From the NCBI RefSeq assembly GCF_900182615.1, contig NZ_FXTE01000001.1, positions 372,001 through 436,000 of the forward strand: a stretch of 64,000 nt of DNA. The letters run 5' to 3'. The DNA comes from Ruegeria faecimaris. Lineage in GTDB: Bacteria; Pseudomonadota; Alphaproteobacteria; Rhodobacterales; Rhodobacteraceae. A program made the translations under genes and the position numbers. Position 1 is the first letter of the stretch; every line of letters begins with the position of its first letter. This document shows positions 8,182 through 17,200 of the stretch, piece after piece. The notes below the pieces were generated by a model. That model was not told where the DNA came from. It searched no databases and saw only the letters and a program-made list of their open reading frames with translations.

Positions 8182-8634
8182 TTAGGTCTGATGATTTCGT
8201 GATCTGGATGTCATCTCGGTAATAATACCCAAGCCGATTGAGGCCAAAATACAGGCCGTAAACAGGTAAAGCCCCCATGCGGTTTCGATGGTCGCGTAAG
8301 AGATGCCTTTGGCCAGAGTGATATAGAGCGCGATCAGGAAGATGTCTGCCATTGCCAGCTTACCGAGAATATTCAGCGCTGGTTGAACGCGCGCATCCAG
8401 CAGGTCCCATTGGATCAGGGCGGTGCCGATGGTTTTCAGATAGGGGGCAAAAAGGGCGAAGACGGTGACGATCAGCGCGAGGAAGATATCGGACTTCCAA
8501 AGCGACTGGAGCCCGGTGATGACGCTGATTTCGCTGAGGCCGAAGATGGGCAGAAACCCCGCACGCATCAGCGGGGCGAACCACGCGATGGGGTAGAGGA
8601 TAAGCAGGGAGAGGGTGACGAGGCGGAGGGTCAT
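8182..8634 (-). CDS. PqiA-like (paraquat-inducible protein A) membrane protein
   Basis: About 150 residues with four predicted transmembrane helices. It resembles the four-helix unit of PqiA proteins (start MTLRLVTLSLLILYPIAWFAPLM, then the GLSEISVITGLQSLWKSDIF loop). PqiA works with MCE proteins such as PqiB in envelope lipid transport. The N-terminal zinc-binding cysteine pairs of full PqiA are absent. The frame extends to a TTG at 8640, but the ATG at 8634 is a more normal start. It ends an apparent alr-mlaE-mlaF operon after one intervening membrane gene, which supports a lipid-transport role, though no MCE-domain protein is in the window. Confidence 0.72.
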   Translation of the reverse strand: MTLRLVTLSLLILYPIAWFAPLMRAGFLPIFGLSEISVITGLQSLWKSDIFLALIVTVFALFAPYLKTIGTALIQWDLLDARVQPALNILGKLAMADIFLIALYITLAKGISYATIETAWGLYLFTACILASIGLGIITEMTSRSRNHQT

Positions 8635-8644
8635 ATTCAAATCT

Positions 8645-9037
8645 CTAAGCCTTCAAACTGCCAGCAATCGCTACCCAACCTACTATGTAAATGAGGGCGA
8701 TGGCGCCAACAATGCAGTGGGCAGCCAATTTATCGGATACAGACTGGTGAAGTTTTCTGTGCAAAAGCAACCCTGACACCACATAGCCAACCTCTGTTGG
8801 TACCAGCACTAAAGGGCCAACAACACCAAATACCTCAGACAAAACAATGGACAGAAGAATCCCGGGCACGAAGCCTTTCAGCACTGAGAGAAAGATTGGA
8901 TAGAAGATCACTTCAGCTTTTATCGCGCGTGGTATACCGGATTTTTCACCTATAGTATGAACGAGGAACCAAGCTGCCACTACAGATATTAGGTATGTAA
9001 ATGGCAGTGGGTAGAGGATGAAGGAGAGTGCCTCCAC
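8645..9037 (-). CDS. Four-helix membrane protein of unknown function
   Basis: A 130-residue, very hydrophobic protein with four predicted helices and no recognisable family. It starts at GTG 9037, whose G is also the last base of the mlaF stop codon (TAGTG overlap). An aggcgg element lies about seven bases upstream, so translation is probably coupled to mlaF. The gene is visibly A+T richer, with codons unlike its neighbours (many ATT, TTT, GTA, CCA), and looks like a later insertion between mlaF and the pqiA-like gene. Ten bases separate its stop from the start of the pqiA-like gene. Confidence 0.65.
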   Translation of the reverse strand: MEALSFILYPLPFTYLISVVAAWFLVHTIGEKSGIPRAIKAEVIFYPIFLSVLKGFVPGILLSIVLSEVFGVVGPLVLVPTEVGYVVSGLLLHRKLHQSVSDKLAAHCIVGAIALIYIVGWVAIAGSLKA

Positions 9038-9783
9038 TACCGAACCGCCTCAATCGGCCCTTCAGCACTCCCGCTGATGAACTGTTCCACATAGGGATCG
9101 CCCGAGGCGTCCATCTGCCCGACGGGGCCGGTCCATTGGATAACGCCTCCGTGCAACATGGCGACGTTGTCGGCAATCGCGCGGACCGAGCTCATGTCGT
9201 GGGTGATGGTCATCGCGGTGGCGCCCATTTCGGTAACGATCTCGCGGATCAGGTCGTTGATGACACCGGACATGATGGGATCAAGGCCGGTGGTGGGCTC
9301 ATCGAAGAAAATGATCTCGGGCTCGGCGGCGATGGCGCGGGCCAGGCCTACGCGTTTTTGCATACCGCCCGACAGTTCGGCCGGGAAACGATCGGCCACA
9401 TCCGCTTTCAGACCCACGCGGCGCAGTTTCTCGATGGCGATCTCGCGCGCCTCGTCCACGGGGCGTTTGAGCGAACCGCGCAGCAGGCGGAAGGCGACGT
9501 TTTGCCAGACGGGCAGCGAGTCGAACAGCGCTCCGCCCTGAAACAGCATTCCAAACCGGGCCAAAAAGGCATCGCGGTCGCCTTTGGTGGCATCTTTGCC
9601 GTCCACATAGATCGTGCCGCTGTCAGGTTTGATCAGGCCAAGAACGCATTTCAGCGCCACAGATTTGCCGGTGCCCGACCCGCCGATAATGACCATCGAG
9701 GTGCCCTTGGGGATCTCGATATTGACGCCTTTCAGGACCTGATTAGACCCAAAGGCTTTATGTACACTCTCCATCCGGATCAT
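9037..9783 (-). CDS. mlaF: MlaF-type lipid transport ABC ATPase
   Basis: A 248-residue ABC ATPase of the Mla/MCE lipid-transport class. Walker A is GGSGTGKS, the signature is LSGGMQKRV (the Gln-Lys-Arg-Val ending is usual in MlaF) and Walker B is IIFFDEPTTGLD. Its ATG overlaps the mlaE stop by four bases, so it pairs with the permease MlaE in the inner membrane to move phospholipids between the membranes. Genes for MlaD, MlaC and MlaB are not in the window and may be elsewhere. It ends in a one-base overlap with the next membrane gene. Confidence 0.92.
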   Translation of the reverse strand: MIRMESVHKAFGSNQVLKGVNIEIPKGTSMVIIGGSGTGKSVALKCVLGLIKPDSGTIYVDGKDATKGDRDAFLARFGMLFQGGALFDSLPVWQNVAFRLLRGSLKRPVDEAREIAIEKLRRVGLKADVADRFPAELSGGMQKRVGLARAIAAEPEIIFFDEPTTGLDPIMSGVINDLIREIVTEMGATAMTITHDMSSVRAIADNVAMLHGGVIQWTGPVGQMDASGDPYVEQFISGSAEGPIEAVR

Positions 9784-10562
9784 ATCGAGAAGAACACCCC
9801 TGTCAGAACGAAGTTTGCAGCCAGAATCATGATTGCGGCAGCCTCGACCGAAGATTTGGTCGCAGCGCCTACTCCCTGCGCGCCCCGGCCCGAGTTCATG
9901 CCGTAGTAACAGCCCATGGTCGCCGTGATCAGGCCAAAGGCCGCGCCCTTGGTAAGCGAAGAGACGATGTCATGAAATTCGAGGAAATTCATGGTGTTTT
10001 GCAGGTAGGCCGCGGCGTTGAAGCCCAGGCTTTGGGTCGCCACGATATATCCGCCCGCAATGCCGATCACATCGCCAACCGCAACCAGAATCGGCACTGT
10101 GATGACGGCGGCCAGCACCCGCGGCGCGGTGAGGTATTTCATCGGATGGGTGGACAAAGTTACCAGCGCGTCGATCTGCTCGGTCACTTTCATGGTCGCA
10201 ATTTCCGCAGCGATGGACGATGTGACCCGCGCTGCAATCATCAGACCACCCAGAACAGGCCCAAGCTCGCGCACCATGCCAATCGCTACGATTTGTGGCA
10301 CCACAGCTTCGGCATTGAAACGCGCACCACCTGCATAGATCTGAAGCGCCAATGCACCGCCGGTAAATATCGCCGTCAGGCCAACCACCGGCAGGGACAT
10401 CCAACCGATATTCATAAGAGCGACCGCAAATTCGCGCGGATAATAGGGGGGGCGGAAAATATGCGAGATTGCGTCAACGAAGAACAGTGCGACCTTGCCG
10501 AAATTTGCAAGCAAAGACAGGGCTGTACGTCCCAACCCGCCCAGCATTGAAAGAGGGTTCAT
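9780..10562 (-). CDS. mlaE: MlaE-type ABC lipid transport permease
   Basis: A 260-residue permease of the MlaE family. It has the conserved core [14 protein letters not shown], the following [26 protein letters not shown] signature region and five or six hydrophobic helices. It begins four bases inside the end of alr (ATGA) and overlaps mlaF by four at its own end, so the order alr-mlaE-mlaF is a tightly coupled operon. It acts in the inner membrane as the partner of MlaF in retrograde or anterograde phospholipid transport; direction cannot be judged from sequence. Confidence 0.92.
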   Translation of the reverse strand: MNPLSMLGGLGRTALSLLANFGKVALFFVDAISHIFRPPYYPREFAVALMNIGWMSLPVVGLTAIFTGGALALQIYAGGARFNAEAVVPQIVAIGMVRELGPVLGGLMIAARVTSSIAAEIATMKVTEQIDALVTLSTHPMKYLTAPRVLAAVITVPILVAVGDVIGIAGGYIVATQSLGFNAAAYLQNTMNFLEFHDIVSSLTKGAAFGLITATMGCYYGMNSGRGAQGVGAATKSSVEAAAIMILAANFVLTGVFFSI

Positions 10563-11593
10563 TCGATATAGCCCCGAGAGTAGCGCGCGCCTAGAGATGT
10601 CAGAATTTCATACCCGATGGTGCCGGCGGCCTCGGCCAGATCATCCACTGTCTGGTGGCCGTTGAGAATACGCAGGCGTTCCGGATCCTCGGGCAGATCC
10701 GTTACGTCGATGGTGATCAGATCCATTGAGATTCGGCCAACGATAGGGCAGGGCCTGTCCGCCACAAAGGCATCAATGCCGCCTCCGATAGCGCGGTGAA
10801 GCCCGTCCGCATACCCGGCCGCAACCGTGGCAATACGGGATTTGCGCCGCGCGACCCAGCTGTTGCCGTATCCCACACTTTCGCCGGGCTCGACCTCGCG
10901 CACCTGAATGACCGGAAGGTCGACGGTGACGACGGGTTTCGCATGGGCAAAGGGTTGTCCGCCATACATCCCGATACCGGGACGGCACAGGTCGAAGTGA
11001 TAATCGCTGCCCAGAAGGATACCGCCGGTGGCCGCAAGCGATCTGGGGGCCGCACTTCCATCGGTCAATTCGCGGAACACCCGCAGTTGGTGGCGATTCA
11101 TCGGGTTGTCAGGTTCATCCGCACAGGCGAGATGCGACATCACCAGCGACGGATTAAGCGGCTCGATCTCTGTGCGCAACGCGGCCCAGTCCGCAGGCTC
11201 AATCCCCAAGCGATTCATGCCGGTATCCAACTGGATTCCAAAGGCGTGTTCAGGCAAGGCTTGACGATGGCGGCGGAACTGTTCGGACGAATTCAGCAAT
11301 GGCGTCAAATTGTGTTGGCGCAGAAGGTCGCTGTCGCCTTCCATATGCCCGGAAAAAACACTTATCGTTGCGTCGGGCCCGACAGCCTCGCGCACGGCGG
11401 CGCCTTCTTCGGCAGCCGCGACAAAGAAATTTCTGACACCTTCTTCAGCAAGTGCGGCAGAGACAGGACCAGCGCCCAGGCCATAGGCGTCGGCCTTGAC
11501 CACAGCACCTGTTTCACAGGACGTCTTTGCATCAAGTGCCTGCCAGTTGCTGGCCAGCGTATAAAGATTGATCGTTAAGCGTGCAGTACTCAT
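10559..11593 (-). CDS. alr: Alanine racemase
   Basis: Alr interconverts L- and D-alanine with PLP, supplying D-Ala for peptidoglycan. From the ATG at 11593 the protein is 344 residues ([13 protein letters not shown]). The PLP lysine is K33 in [10 protein letters not shown], and the second catalytic residue is the Tyr of SVGYGNSW. The frame is open up to 11737, but the extra N-terminal residues have no family match; an ATG at 11605 is a second possibility. The last codons overlap mlaE by four bases. Upstream, the divergent GNAT gene starts after about 230 bases, leaving room for promoters of both. Confidence 0.92.
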   Translation of the reverse strand: MSTARLTINLYTLASNWQALDAKTSCETGAVVKADAYGLGAGPVSAALAEEGVRNFFVAAAEEGAAVREAVGPDATISVFSGHMEGDSDLLRQHNLTPLLNSSEQFRRHRQALPEHAFGIQLDTGMNRLGIEPADWAALRTEIEPLNPSLVMSHLACADEPDNPMNRHQLRVFRELTDGSAAPRSLAATGGILLGSDYHFDLCRPGIGMYGGQPFAHAKPVVTVDLPVIQVREVEPGESVGYGNSWVARRKSRIATVAAGYADGLHRAIGGGIDAFVADRPCPIVGRISMDLITIDVTDLPEDPERLRILNGHQTVDDLAEAAGTIGYEILTSLGARYSRGYIE

Positions 11594-11825
11594 GCGTCTG
11601 TTCATGACATTGGATCGCGTCAGGTCAAGGGGGGTCGCAGCGATAATTGACCTGTACGTTGCGCATAACGGCACCTTAAGGCCGGGAAGCAGGTTGAAAC
11701 AGCGTAATTCAGCGTATTGATCATCTGAGGGCACCAAATCACTATTGTGCGCACATCGTGGTCAACCATGATTGGGTCAAGGTGATCGTTCACTAATGCC
11801 CAAAGGGGCCTGTTGGGATGAAAAC

Positions 11826-12368
11826 ATGATTGAACTCTCGTTTGGGTACAAAAACCAGAGCAGTAGGTTGCCTGATTTCTTTTATGATGTGTTCTCTGCT
11901 TCAGTGGGGGGCGAGGAAGGACGGGCCATTCAATCTTTGATCAGGGAATTGCTGAAAACCGAGCCCGATCAGGATCTGCAGGGATGTGTTGCAACTGATG
12001 GGGGCGATCTTCTGGGATGTATCATGTTCTCACGCCTGACCTTTGATCAGGATCCGCGACGGGTGTTTCTGATGTCGCCCGTGGCCGTGCGGACGGATCG
12101 GCAACAGGGTGGGATCGGGCAGAAGCTGATCACCTTTGGTCTGGACCAACTGCGGGCCCAAGGCGTCGGTTTTGCAATAACCTACGGAGATCCGTCGTAT
12201 TACGGCAAAACCGGTTTCCTGCCCATTTCTGAGGCATTCGCGCAGCCGCCAATGCCGCTTAGCCAGCCGATCGGATGGCTAGGGCAATCTCTGTCCGGTT
12301 CACAGGCTGATCCAATGGTGGGGCCGTCACGCTGTGTCAGTGCATTTGACCGGCCCGACCTTTGGTGA
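11826..12368 (+). CDS. GNAT family N-acetyltransferase
   Basis: About 180 residues with the GNAT fold: a beta4 strand (RVFLMSPVAV) leads into the acetyl-CoA pyrophosphate-binding loop RQQGGIGQKLI, then FAITYGDPSYYGKTGF. The YYGKTGF segment is typical of the 'predicted N-acetyltransferase YhbS' group. I chose ATG 11826 (MIELSFGYKN), which has a GGGAT-like ribosome site, over the frame start at 11772. The substrate is unknown. It stops three bases before the convergent dnaB stop. Confidence 0.8.
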   Translation: MIELSFGYKNQSSRLPDFFYDVFSASVGGEEGRAIQSLIRELLKTEPDQDLQGCVATDGGDLLGCIMFSRLTFDQDPRRVFLMSPVAVRTDRQQGGIGQKLITFGLDQLRAQGVGFAITYGDPSYYGKTGFLPISEAFAQPPMPLSQPIGWLGQSLSGSQADPMVGPSRCVSAFDRPDLW

Positions 12369-12371
12369 CGG

Positions 12372-13862
12372 TCAGTAGCCTTCGATCTGGCCGTCCTGCT
12401 GCCAGGGTTTGACGAGGTTCCCGAAGCGGGTGAACTGTGCTTCGAAGGACAGCTCGACCGTACCGATGGGGCCGTGGCGCTGTTTGCCAACGATAACTTC
12501 GGCCTTGGCGTGCAGGCGTTCCATGGCCTGCTTCCACTCTTCCATCTTCTCCAACTCATGATCGCCGGGCTTTTCCCGTTCTTTGTAGTATTCCTCGCGG
12601 AACACGAACATCACCACGTCGGCATCCTGTTCGATCGAGCCTGATTCCCGCAGGTCGGACAGTTGAGGGCGCTTGTCGTCTCGGTTTTCAACCTGCCGGG
12701 ATAGCTGAGACAATGCGATGACCGGGATGTTGAGTTCCTTGGCAATGGCTTTCATACCCATCGAAATCTCAGCGATTTCGTTGACGCGGTTTTCGGCCAT
12801 GCCGCGGCACAGCTGCAGATAGTCGATCACCAGCAGGTCCAATCCATGGGTCCGCTTCAACCGCCGTGCACGCGCGGCGAGCTGTGATATCGGTAGTGCC
12901 GGGGTGTCGTCAATGAACAGCGGGCAGGCTTCCAACTCCTTGGCCGCATCAACAAAGCGGCGAAACTCACCCTCGGTCATGTCACCCTGGCGGATCTTGT
13001 GGCTCGAGATTTCCGAGGCTTCGGCCAGAACCCGGCCCGCCAACTGCTCGGCGCTCATTTCCAAGGAAAAGAACCCGACCACACCGCCGTCAATCGCACC
13101 TTCGGTGCCGTCGGGTTTCAGCCCGCGCTTGTACGCTTTGGCCACGTTGAACGCCACGTTTGTCGCCAATGAGGTTTTCCCCATCGACGGACGCCCGGCC
13201 AGAATGATCAGGTCGGACGGGTGCAAGCCACCCAACTGCTTGTCCAAATCGGTCAGACCGGTGGAAATCCCGGCCATTCCACCACCGCGCTGATAGGCCT
13301 CGTTGGTGACGTTGACAGCCTCGGTGACCGCCTTGAGGAAGGATTGAAACCCCTGTTCGGTCTGGCCTTGTTCAGACAGCTGATACAACTGCTGTTCAGC
13401 CTCGACGATCTGTTCCTTGGGCTCGCTCGCCACATCGACCCGCGCCGCCTTGTCCGAGATATCGCGGCCAAGCCGGATCAACTCGCGCCGGATGGCAAGA
13501 TCATAGATCATCTGGGCATAGTCATGCACAGCAAAGGCACTGATCGAGGCCCCGGCCAGCTTGACCAGATAGGCCGGACCGCCCAGTTCCTTCAGGCCTT
13601 CATCCTCGGCCATGAAAGATTTCAGCGTGACGGGCGAAGCCAGCGCGTTCTTGGCGATACGGGTCGCGGCGACCTCGTAAATACGCGCATGGACCGGATC
13701 ATAGAAATGCTCGGCCCCGATGATCGAGGCGACCCGGTCATACAGATCATTATTGGTCAGGATCGCACCCAGAAGCTGTTGTTCAGCCTCAATAGAATGC
13801 GGCATTGTATCGGCGTTTTGGATCTGTGCCGCTGCCTGCTCGATGCTGCTTATCTCGTTCAT
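12372..13862 (-). CDS. dnaB: Replicative DNA helicase DnaB
   Basis: A 496-residue hexameric fork helicase. The N-terminal primase-interacting domain (PHSIEAEQQLLGAILTNNDLYDR) is followed by a linker and a RecA-like core with Walker A GRPSMGKTS, Walker B LLVIDYLQL and the ALSQLSRQVENR motif containing the glutamine sensor. The C-terminus is hydrophilic and ends QDGQIEGY. No intein is present. A ~44-residue insert around YKRGLKPDGTEGAIDGG, just after Walker A, is common in Rhodobacterales DnaB. Upstream (13863-14087) is a 225-base gap toward pyrE on the same strand. Confidence 0.96.
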   Translation of the reverse strand: MNEISSIEQAAAQIQNADTMPHSIEAEQQLLGAILTNNDLYDRVASIIGAEHFYDPVHARIYEVAATRIAKNALASPVTLKSFMAEDEGLKELGGPAYLVKLAGASISAFAVHDYAQMIYDLAIRRELIRLGRDISDKAARVDVASEPKEQIVEAEQQLYQLSEQGQTEQGFQSFLKAVTEAVNVTNEAYQRGGGMAGISTGLTDLDKQLGGLHPSDLIILAGRPSMGKTSLATNVAFNVAKAYKRGLKPDGTEGAIDGGVVGFFSLEMSAEQLAGRVLAEASEISSHKIRQGDMTEGEFRRFVDAAKELEACPLFIDDTPALPISQLAARARRLKRTHGLDLLVIDYLQLCRGMAENRVNEIAEISMGMKAIAKELNIPVIALSQLSRQVENRDDKRPQLSDLRESGSIEQDADVVMFVFREEYYKEREKPGDHELEKMEEWKQAMERLHAKAEVIVGKQRHGPIGTVELSFEAQFTRFGNLVKPWQQDGQIEGY

Positions 13863-14087
13863 TTTGTCCCCGCTGCCCGTCCCGAGGTTCTATACGCGAA
13901 ACGCCATTGCAAGCTATCTGGAAATACCTGTGGCTAACTGGGGGTAAGGCCTAGGGATAACTTTCCAGACAGTTTGGACGCTGTGGTGTGCTTGGCCTAT
14001 TATGTAGGAAAGCGGGGAAAAGTCACCAGATATCGTATATGCTCAGCCGATTCTTTGGCGCTTATCCCCAATCCATCCACAACAGGT

Positions 14088-14768
14088 TTAGGAAGGTTTA
14101 TTGGCCTCTTGCCAGCCGCGAGGGTCGTTCAGGAAGGCTTCGACACCGTCAAGTGTTTCCGTATCAAAGGCTTTCTGTGCTTTGGCCTCGGCCAAAACAT
14201 CCCACCAGGTGCACAGCGAATGCAGTTTCACCCCATGATCGCCCAGAGTTTTCTCGGTTTCCGGAAAGATGCCATAATAGAAGATCACCGCCGTATGCCC
14301 GCAGGTCGCGCCGGTTTCGCGGATCGCATCAACGAAGGACAGTTTGGATCCGCCATCGGTGGTCAGATCCTCAACCAGCAACACACGCTCGCCCTCGTTC
14401 ATCGCGCCTTCGATCCGGGCGTTGCGGCCATAGCCTTTGGGCTTTTTACGCACATATGTCATCGGCAGGGCCATGCGTTCAGCGACCATCGCGGCAAAGG
14501 GAATGCCCGCAGTTTCGCCGCCAGCGATATTGTCGAACGCCTCAAAACCCGCATCCCGCATCACTGTGACGGTCAGGAAATCCATCAGGGTCGACCGGAT
14601 TCGCGGGTAAGAGATCAGCTTGCGACAATCGATATAGGTCGGGCTGGGCAGTCCGCTGGCCAATGTGAATGGCTCGCGCGAATTGAAGTGAACGGCCTTG
14701 ATCTCCAGTAGCATCCGCGCGGTCAGACGGGCGATTTCGGTGCTGTCGGGAAAGGAACTGGGGATCAT
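14088..14768 (-). CDS. pyrE: Orotate phosphoribosyltransferase
   Basis: PyrE makes orotidine 5'-phosphate from orotate and PRPP in pyrimidine synthesis. The 226-residue protein has the PRPP-binding motif [15 protein letters not shown], the catalytic-loop lysines ([17 protein letters not shown]) and the [10 protein letters not shown] segment. Length and start are normal. No other pyr gene is adjacent. A 225-base gap separates it from dnaB and a 128-base gap from amt, both on the same strand. Confidence 0.94.
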   Translation of the reverse strand: MIPSSFPDSTEIARLTARMLLEIKAVHFNSREPFTLASGLPSPTYIDCRKLISYPRIRSTLMDFLTVTVMRDAGFEAFDNIAGGETAGIPFAAMVAERMALPMTYVRKKPKGYGRNARIEGAMNEGERVLLVEDLTTDGGSKLSFVDAIRETGATCGHTAVIFYYGIFPETEKTLGDHGVKLHSLCTWWDVLAEAKAQKAFDTETLDGVEAFLNDPRGWQEANKPS

Positions 14769-14845
14769 GGCGGGACCTCTGAGCTGAAAAACCTTCGGGG
14801 CTGATAGCCTGCTGCTGCCGTCAGAGTCGAGGGGGCAGGCAAAAG

Positions 14846-14871
14846 AAAAGCGGGCCCAAATGGGGCCCGCT
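14846..14871 (-). terminator. Rho-independent terminator after amt
   Basis: AGCGGGCCC (14849-14857) pairs with GGGCCCGCT (14863-14871) with a 5-base loop. On the minus strand this is followed by TTTTCTTTT. It lies 26 bases beyond the amt stop. Confidence 0.88.
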
Positions 14872-14896
14872 GTAAGCTTTCATAATGGCTTGGTGA

Positions 14897-16078
14897 TTAG
14901 CTTGACATGTCGTAGGCACGTTCGCCATGCACCGACAAGTCAAGGCCATTGGTCTCAGTCTCGGCATCCACACGCAGCGGCGTGACGGCTGAGACCAGCT
15001 TGATCAGCACAAAGGTCACCACAGCGGTAAAGACGCCCACGATTGCCAGCCCGCCAAGCTGCGCGGTCCAAGTACCCAGACCGAACAAGGCGATCATGAT
15101 CGTGCCAAAGATGCCGCCAACGCCATGCACTGCAAACACGTCCAGCGTGTCGTCGATTTTCAAAATGTTGCGCATGACATAGACCGCTTCCTGACACAGG
15201 ATACCTGCGACGCCGCCGATGATCAGCGCCTGAACCGGGCCGACGAAACCCGATGCTGGGGTAATCGAGGCTAGACCGGCGATGGTTCCGGTCACAAGAC
15301 CCACCATCGAGGCTTTGCCAAAGCGAATTTTCTCCCACAAGGCCCAGGTTAGGGATGCAGTGGCCGCCGAAAGATGCGTCACGGTCATCGCCATCGCCGC
15401 ACCACCATCTGCCGCCAGTTGCGAGCCGCCGTTGAACCCAAACCAGCCGACCCACAGCATTGCGGCGCCGATCATGACATAGCCAGGATTATGCGGAGGC
15501 GTCGTGCGGTTGCGGCGCGGGCCGAGTGCAACGGCAATGATCAAAGCGGCCAGACCTGCCGTTTCATGCACCACAATGCCTCCGGCAAAGTCGCGCACAC
15601 CAATCTCGCCAAAAATGCCGCCATCGCTGAGTATCCCGCCGCCCCAGATCCAATGCACCACCGGCGCATAACACAGCAGCATCCACAGGGCCGAGAAGGT
15701 CAGAACAAAGCCAAAGCCGACCCGTTCGACATAAGCACCGACGATCAGGGCGGGGGTGATAATGGCAAAGGTCATCTGGAAGGCAAAGAACAGAATTTCG
15801 GGCAGGGTGCCGGCCAGGCTGTCGGCATCAACACCATTCAGAAAGGCCTTGTCCAACCCGCCCCAAATCCCGCTTTCACCGGGGCCAAAGGCGATGGAAT
15901 ATCCTGCGACCAGCCAGAGAATGCTCATCAAGCAGGCGATGCTAAAGCAGTGCATGAACACGCTCAGCACGTTGCGAGCGCGTACAAGGCCGCCATAGAA
16001 GAGGGCCAGGCCCGGAAGTGTCATGAACAGGACCAGTGCAGTTGCTACTATGATCCAGGCGGTATCGGCTCCATTCAT
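14897..16078 (-). CDS. amt: Ammonium transporter (Amt family)
   Basis: A 393-residue, eleven-helix ammonium channel. Both pore histidines are present: VVHETAG (twin-His 1) and FAVHGVGG (twin-His 2). No cleavable signal peptide is evident, and the first helix starts soon after the N-terminus. No glnK precedes it, so it is probably the second, unlinked Amt common in roseobacters. It lies within 3.5 kb of ntrB/ntrC, and its upstream region (16079-16226) is a reasonable place for nitrogen control, but I cannot point to a defined NtrC site. A strong terminator follows. Confidence 0.94.
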   Translation of the reverse strand: MNGADTAWIIVATALVLFMTLPGLALFYGGLVRARNVLSVFMHCFSIACLMSILWLVAGYSIAFGPGESGIWGGLDKAFLNGVDADSLAGTLPEILFFAFQMTFAIITPALIVGAYVERVGFGFVLTFSALWMLLCYAPVVHWIWGGGILSDGGIFGEIGVRDFAGGIVVHETAGLAALIIAVALGPRRNRTTPPHNPGYVMIGAAMLWVGWFGFNGGSQLAADGGAAMAMTVTHLSAATASLTWALWEKIRFGKASMVGLVTGTIAGLASITPASGFVGPVQALIIGGVAGILCQEAVYVMRNILKIDDTLDVFAVHGVGGIFGTIMIALFGLGTWTAQLGGLAIVGVFTAVVTFVLIKLVSAVTPLRVDAETETNGLDLSVHGERAYDMSS

Positions 16079-16152
16079 CAGCCACTCTCCTTTACAGAAT
16101 GCGTGGCGGGGCTTGAAGCGGATTGCGACTGGGGAAAAAAGAGGCAGAGCCC

Positions 16153-16183
16153 AAAAAAGCAGCCTATTTCAGGGGCCTTTTTT
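16153..16183 (-). terminator. Candidate terminator for ispDF-pgpA-cinA
   Basis: AAAAAAG (16153-16159) and CTTTTTT (16177-16183) form an A/T stem with a few inner G-C pairs. On the minus strand it ends in T6. It lies 44 bases after the cinA stop and upstream of amt. The stem is imperfect, so this is tentative. Confidence 0.4.
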
Positions 16184-16226
16184 GAAGAGTTGATTAATTG
16201 GGCGTTAAATTGTCGAACATGCCCGA

Positions 16227-16706
16227 TTATTGGGCAGTGCCGAAAAGTGCCTTTGACAGCAATGCCAGCGCGTGATCCCGCGCGGCTCGACGCACCCGAT
16301 CGCGGCCCAATGCGCCGAATTCGACGGTTTCTGTCATGGGTGGTATGCAGTCACCGGCCACACCAAAACATACCCGGCCTTCGGGTTTAAACTCGGATCC
16401 GCCCGGGCCTGCAATGCCGGTAACCGACACTGCCAGTTGCGCCTGTGAATTCCGCAAGGCACCCTCGGCCATTTCGCGCGCGACCTGTTCAGAAACCGCG
16501 CCATAGGCATCCAATGATTCCTTGCGGACACCCAACATTTGCTGTTTGGCAGTATTTGTGTAGGTCACAAAACCGCGCTCAACGACCGCAGAGCTGCCGG
16601 GGATGTCGGTCAGAGCCGCAGCGACCATCCCGCCAGTGCAGCTTTCGGCGGTGGTGATCATCACCCCTTTCGCTTTGGCGCTTTCTAGCAGGTCGGAAAC
16701 GGTCAC
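16227..16706 (-). CDS. CinA C-terminal domain protein (nicotinamide-nucleotide amidase, PncC type)
   Basis: A 159-residue protein equal to the C-terminal domain of CinA. It has the TTAESCTGGMVAAALTDIPGSS motif (catalytic Ser/Thr region), the SVTGIAGPGGS loop and VCFGVA. PncC enzymes deamidate NMN to NaMN, recycling pyridine nucleotide. The N-terminal competence/ADP-ribose pyrophosphatase domain of full CinA is absent. It starts at GTG 16706 within a GTGA overlap with the pgpA stop, so it is translationally coupled and the third gene of ispDF-pgpA-cinA. Confidence 0.9.
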   Translation of the reverse strand: MTVSDLLESAKAKGVMITTAESCTGGMVAAALTDIPGSSAVVERGFVTYTNTAKQQMLGVRKESLDAYGAVSEQVAREMAEGALRNSQAQLAVSVTGIAGPGGSEFKPEGRVCFGVAGDCIPPMTETVEFGALGRDRVRRAARDHALALLSKALFGTAQ

Positions 16707-17200
16707 AACCCCAGAACTCCGTGGCTGAACCCGGCGGCCAACATGATGCCTATGGCCGCGAATACCCCGGCAATCACATCGTCCAGCATAACGCCCATGG
16801 GATCGCCGCGCCGGTCAGCCCAACCCACGGGGCCGGGTTTCAGGATGTCGAACAGGCGGAACAGTACAAACCCAGTTACCCAACCTGGCCACAGCGCTGT
16901 AATGTCGATCCCGTGCGCCCAACTGGGATAGGATATCGCCCAAAGTGCGAGGAACTGACCTGCGACCTCGTCAATCACAATCTCGGAAGGGTCGTGGTCT
17001 TCTTGCCCGGCGGTCATCACCCGCGTGGCCCACAGACCGCCGAAAAACACCGCGACTGTCGCGACCGCCAGTAAGGGGAAGCCGCCCAGAGTATGCAGAA
17101 CCCATACCAAGGGCAGGGCAACCAAAGACCCCCAGGTGCCGGGGGCGGGTCGCAGATATCCGACGCCACAAACAGTGCCAATCAGTTGTGCAACGGTCAT
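16703..17200 (-). CDS. pgpA: Phosphatidylglycerophosphatase A
   Basis: A 165-residue membrane phosphatase that converts phosphatidylglycerol phosphate to phosphatidylglycerol. The PgpA signature is visible: [13 protein letters not shown] near the N-terminus, [18 protein letters not shown] with the metal-binding Asp/Glu, and the C-terminal [17 protein letters not shown] and DDVIAGVFA motifs. The ATG at 17200 (MTVAQLIG) overlaps the ispDF stop by four bases; an in-frame start at 17215 would lie deeper inside ispDF and is unlikely. Confidence 0.93.
   Translation of the reverse strand: MTVAQLIGTVCGVGYLRPAPGTWGSLVALPLVWVLHTLGGFPLLAVATVAVFFGGLWATRVMTAGQEDHDPSEIVIDEVAGQFLALWAISYPSWAHGIDITALWPGWVTGFVLFRLFDILKPGPVGWADRRGDPMGVMLDDVIAGVFAAIGIMLAAGFSHGVLGL

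Noticed and set aside
13863-14087. Possible DnaA boxes (ttatcccca, atccacaac) between dnaB and pyrE
   Set aside because: Only one or two imperfect matches, no cluster or AT-rich unwinding element, and no origin-linked genes nearby.
15374-16390. 338-residue plus-strand frame opposite amt and cinA
   Set aside because: Runs across two real genes and an intergenic region, with no family resemblance.
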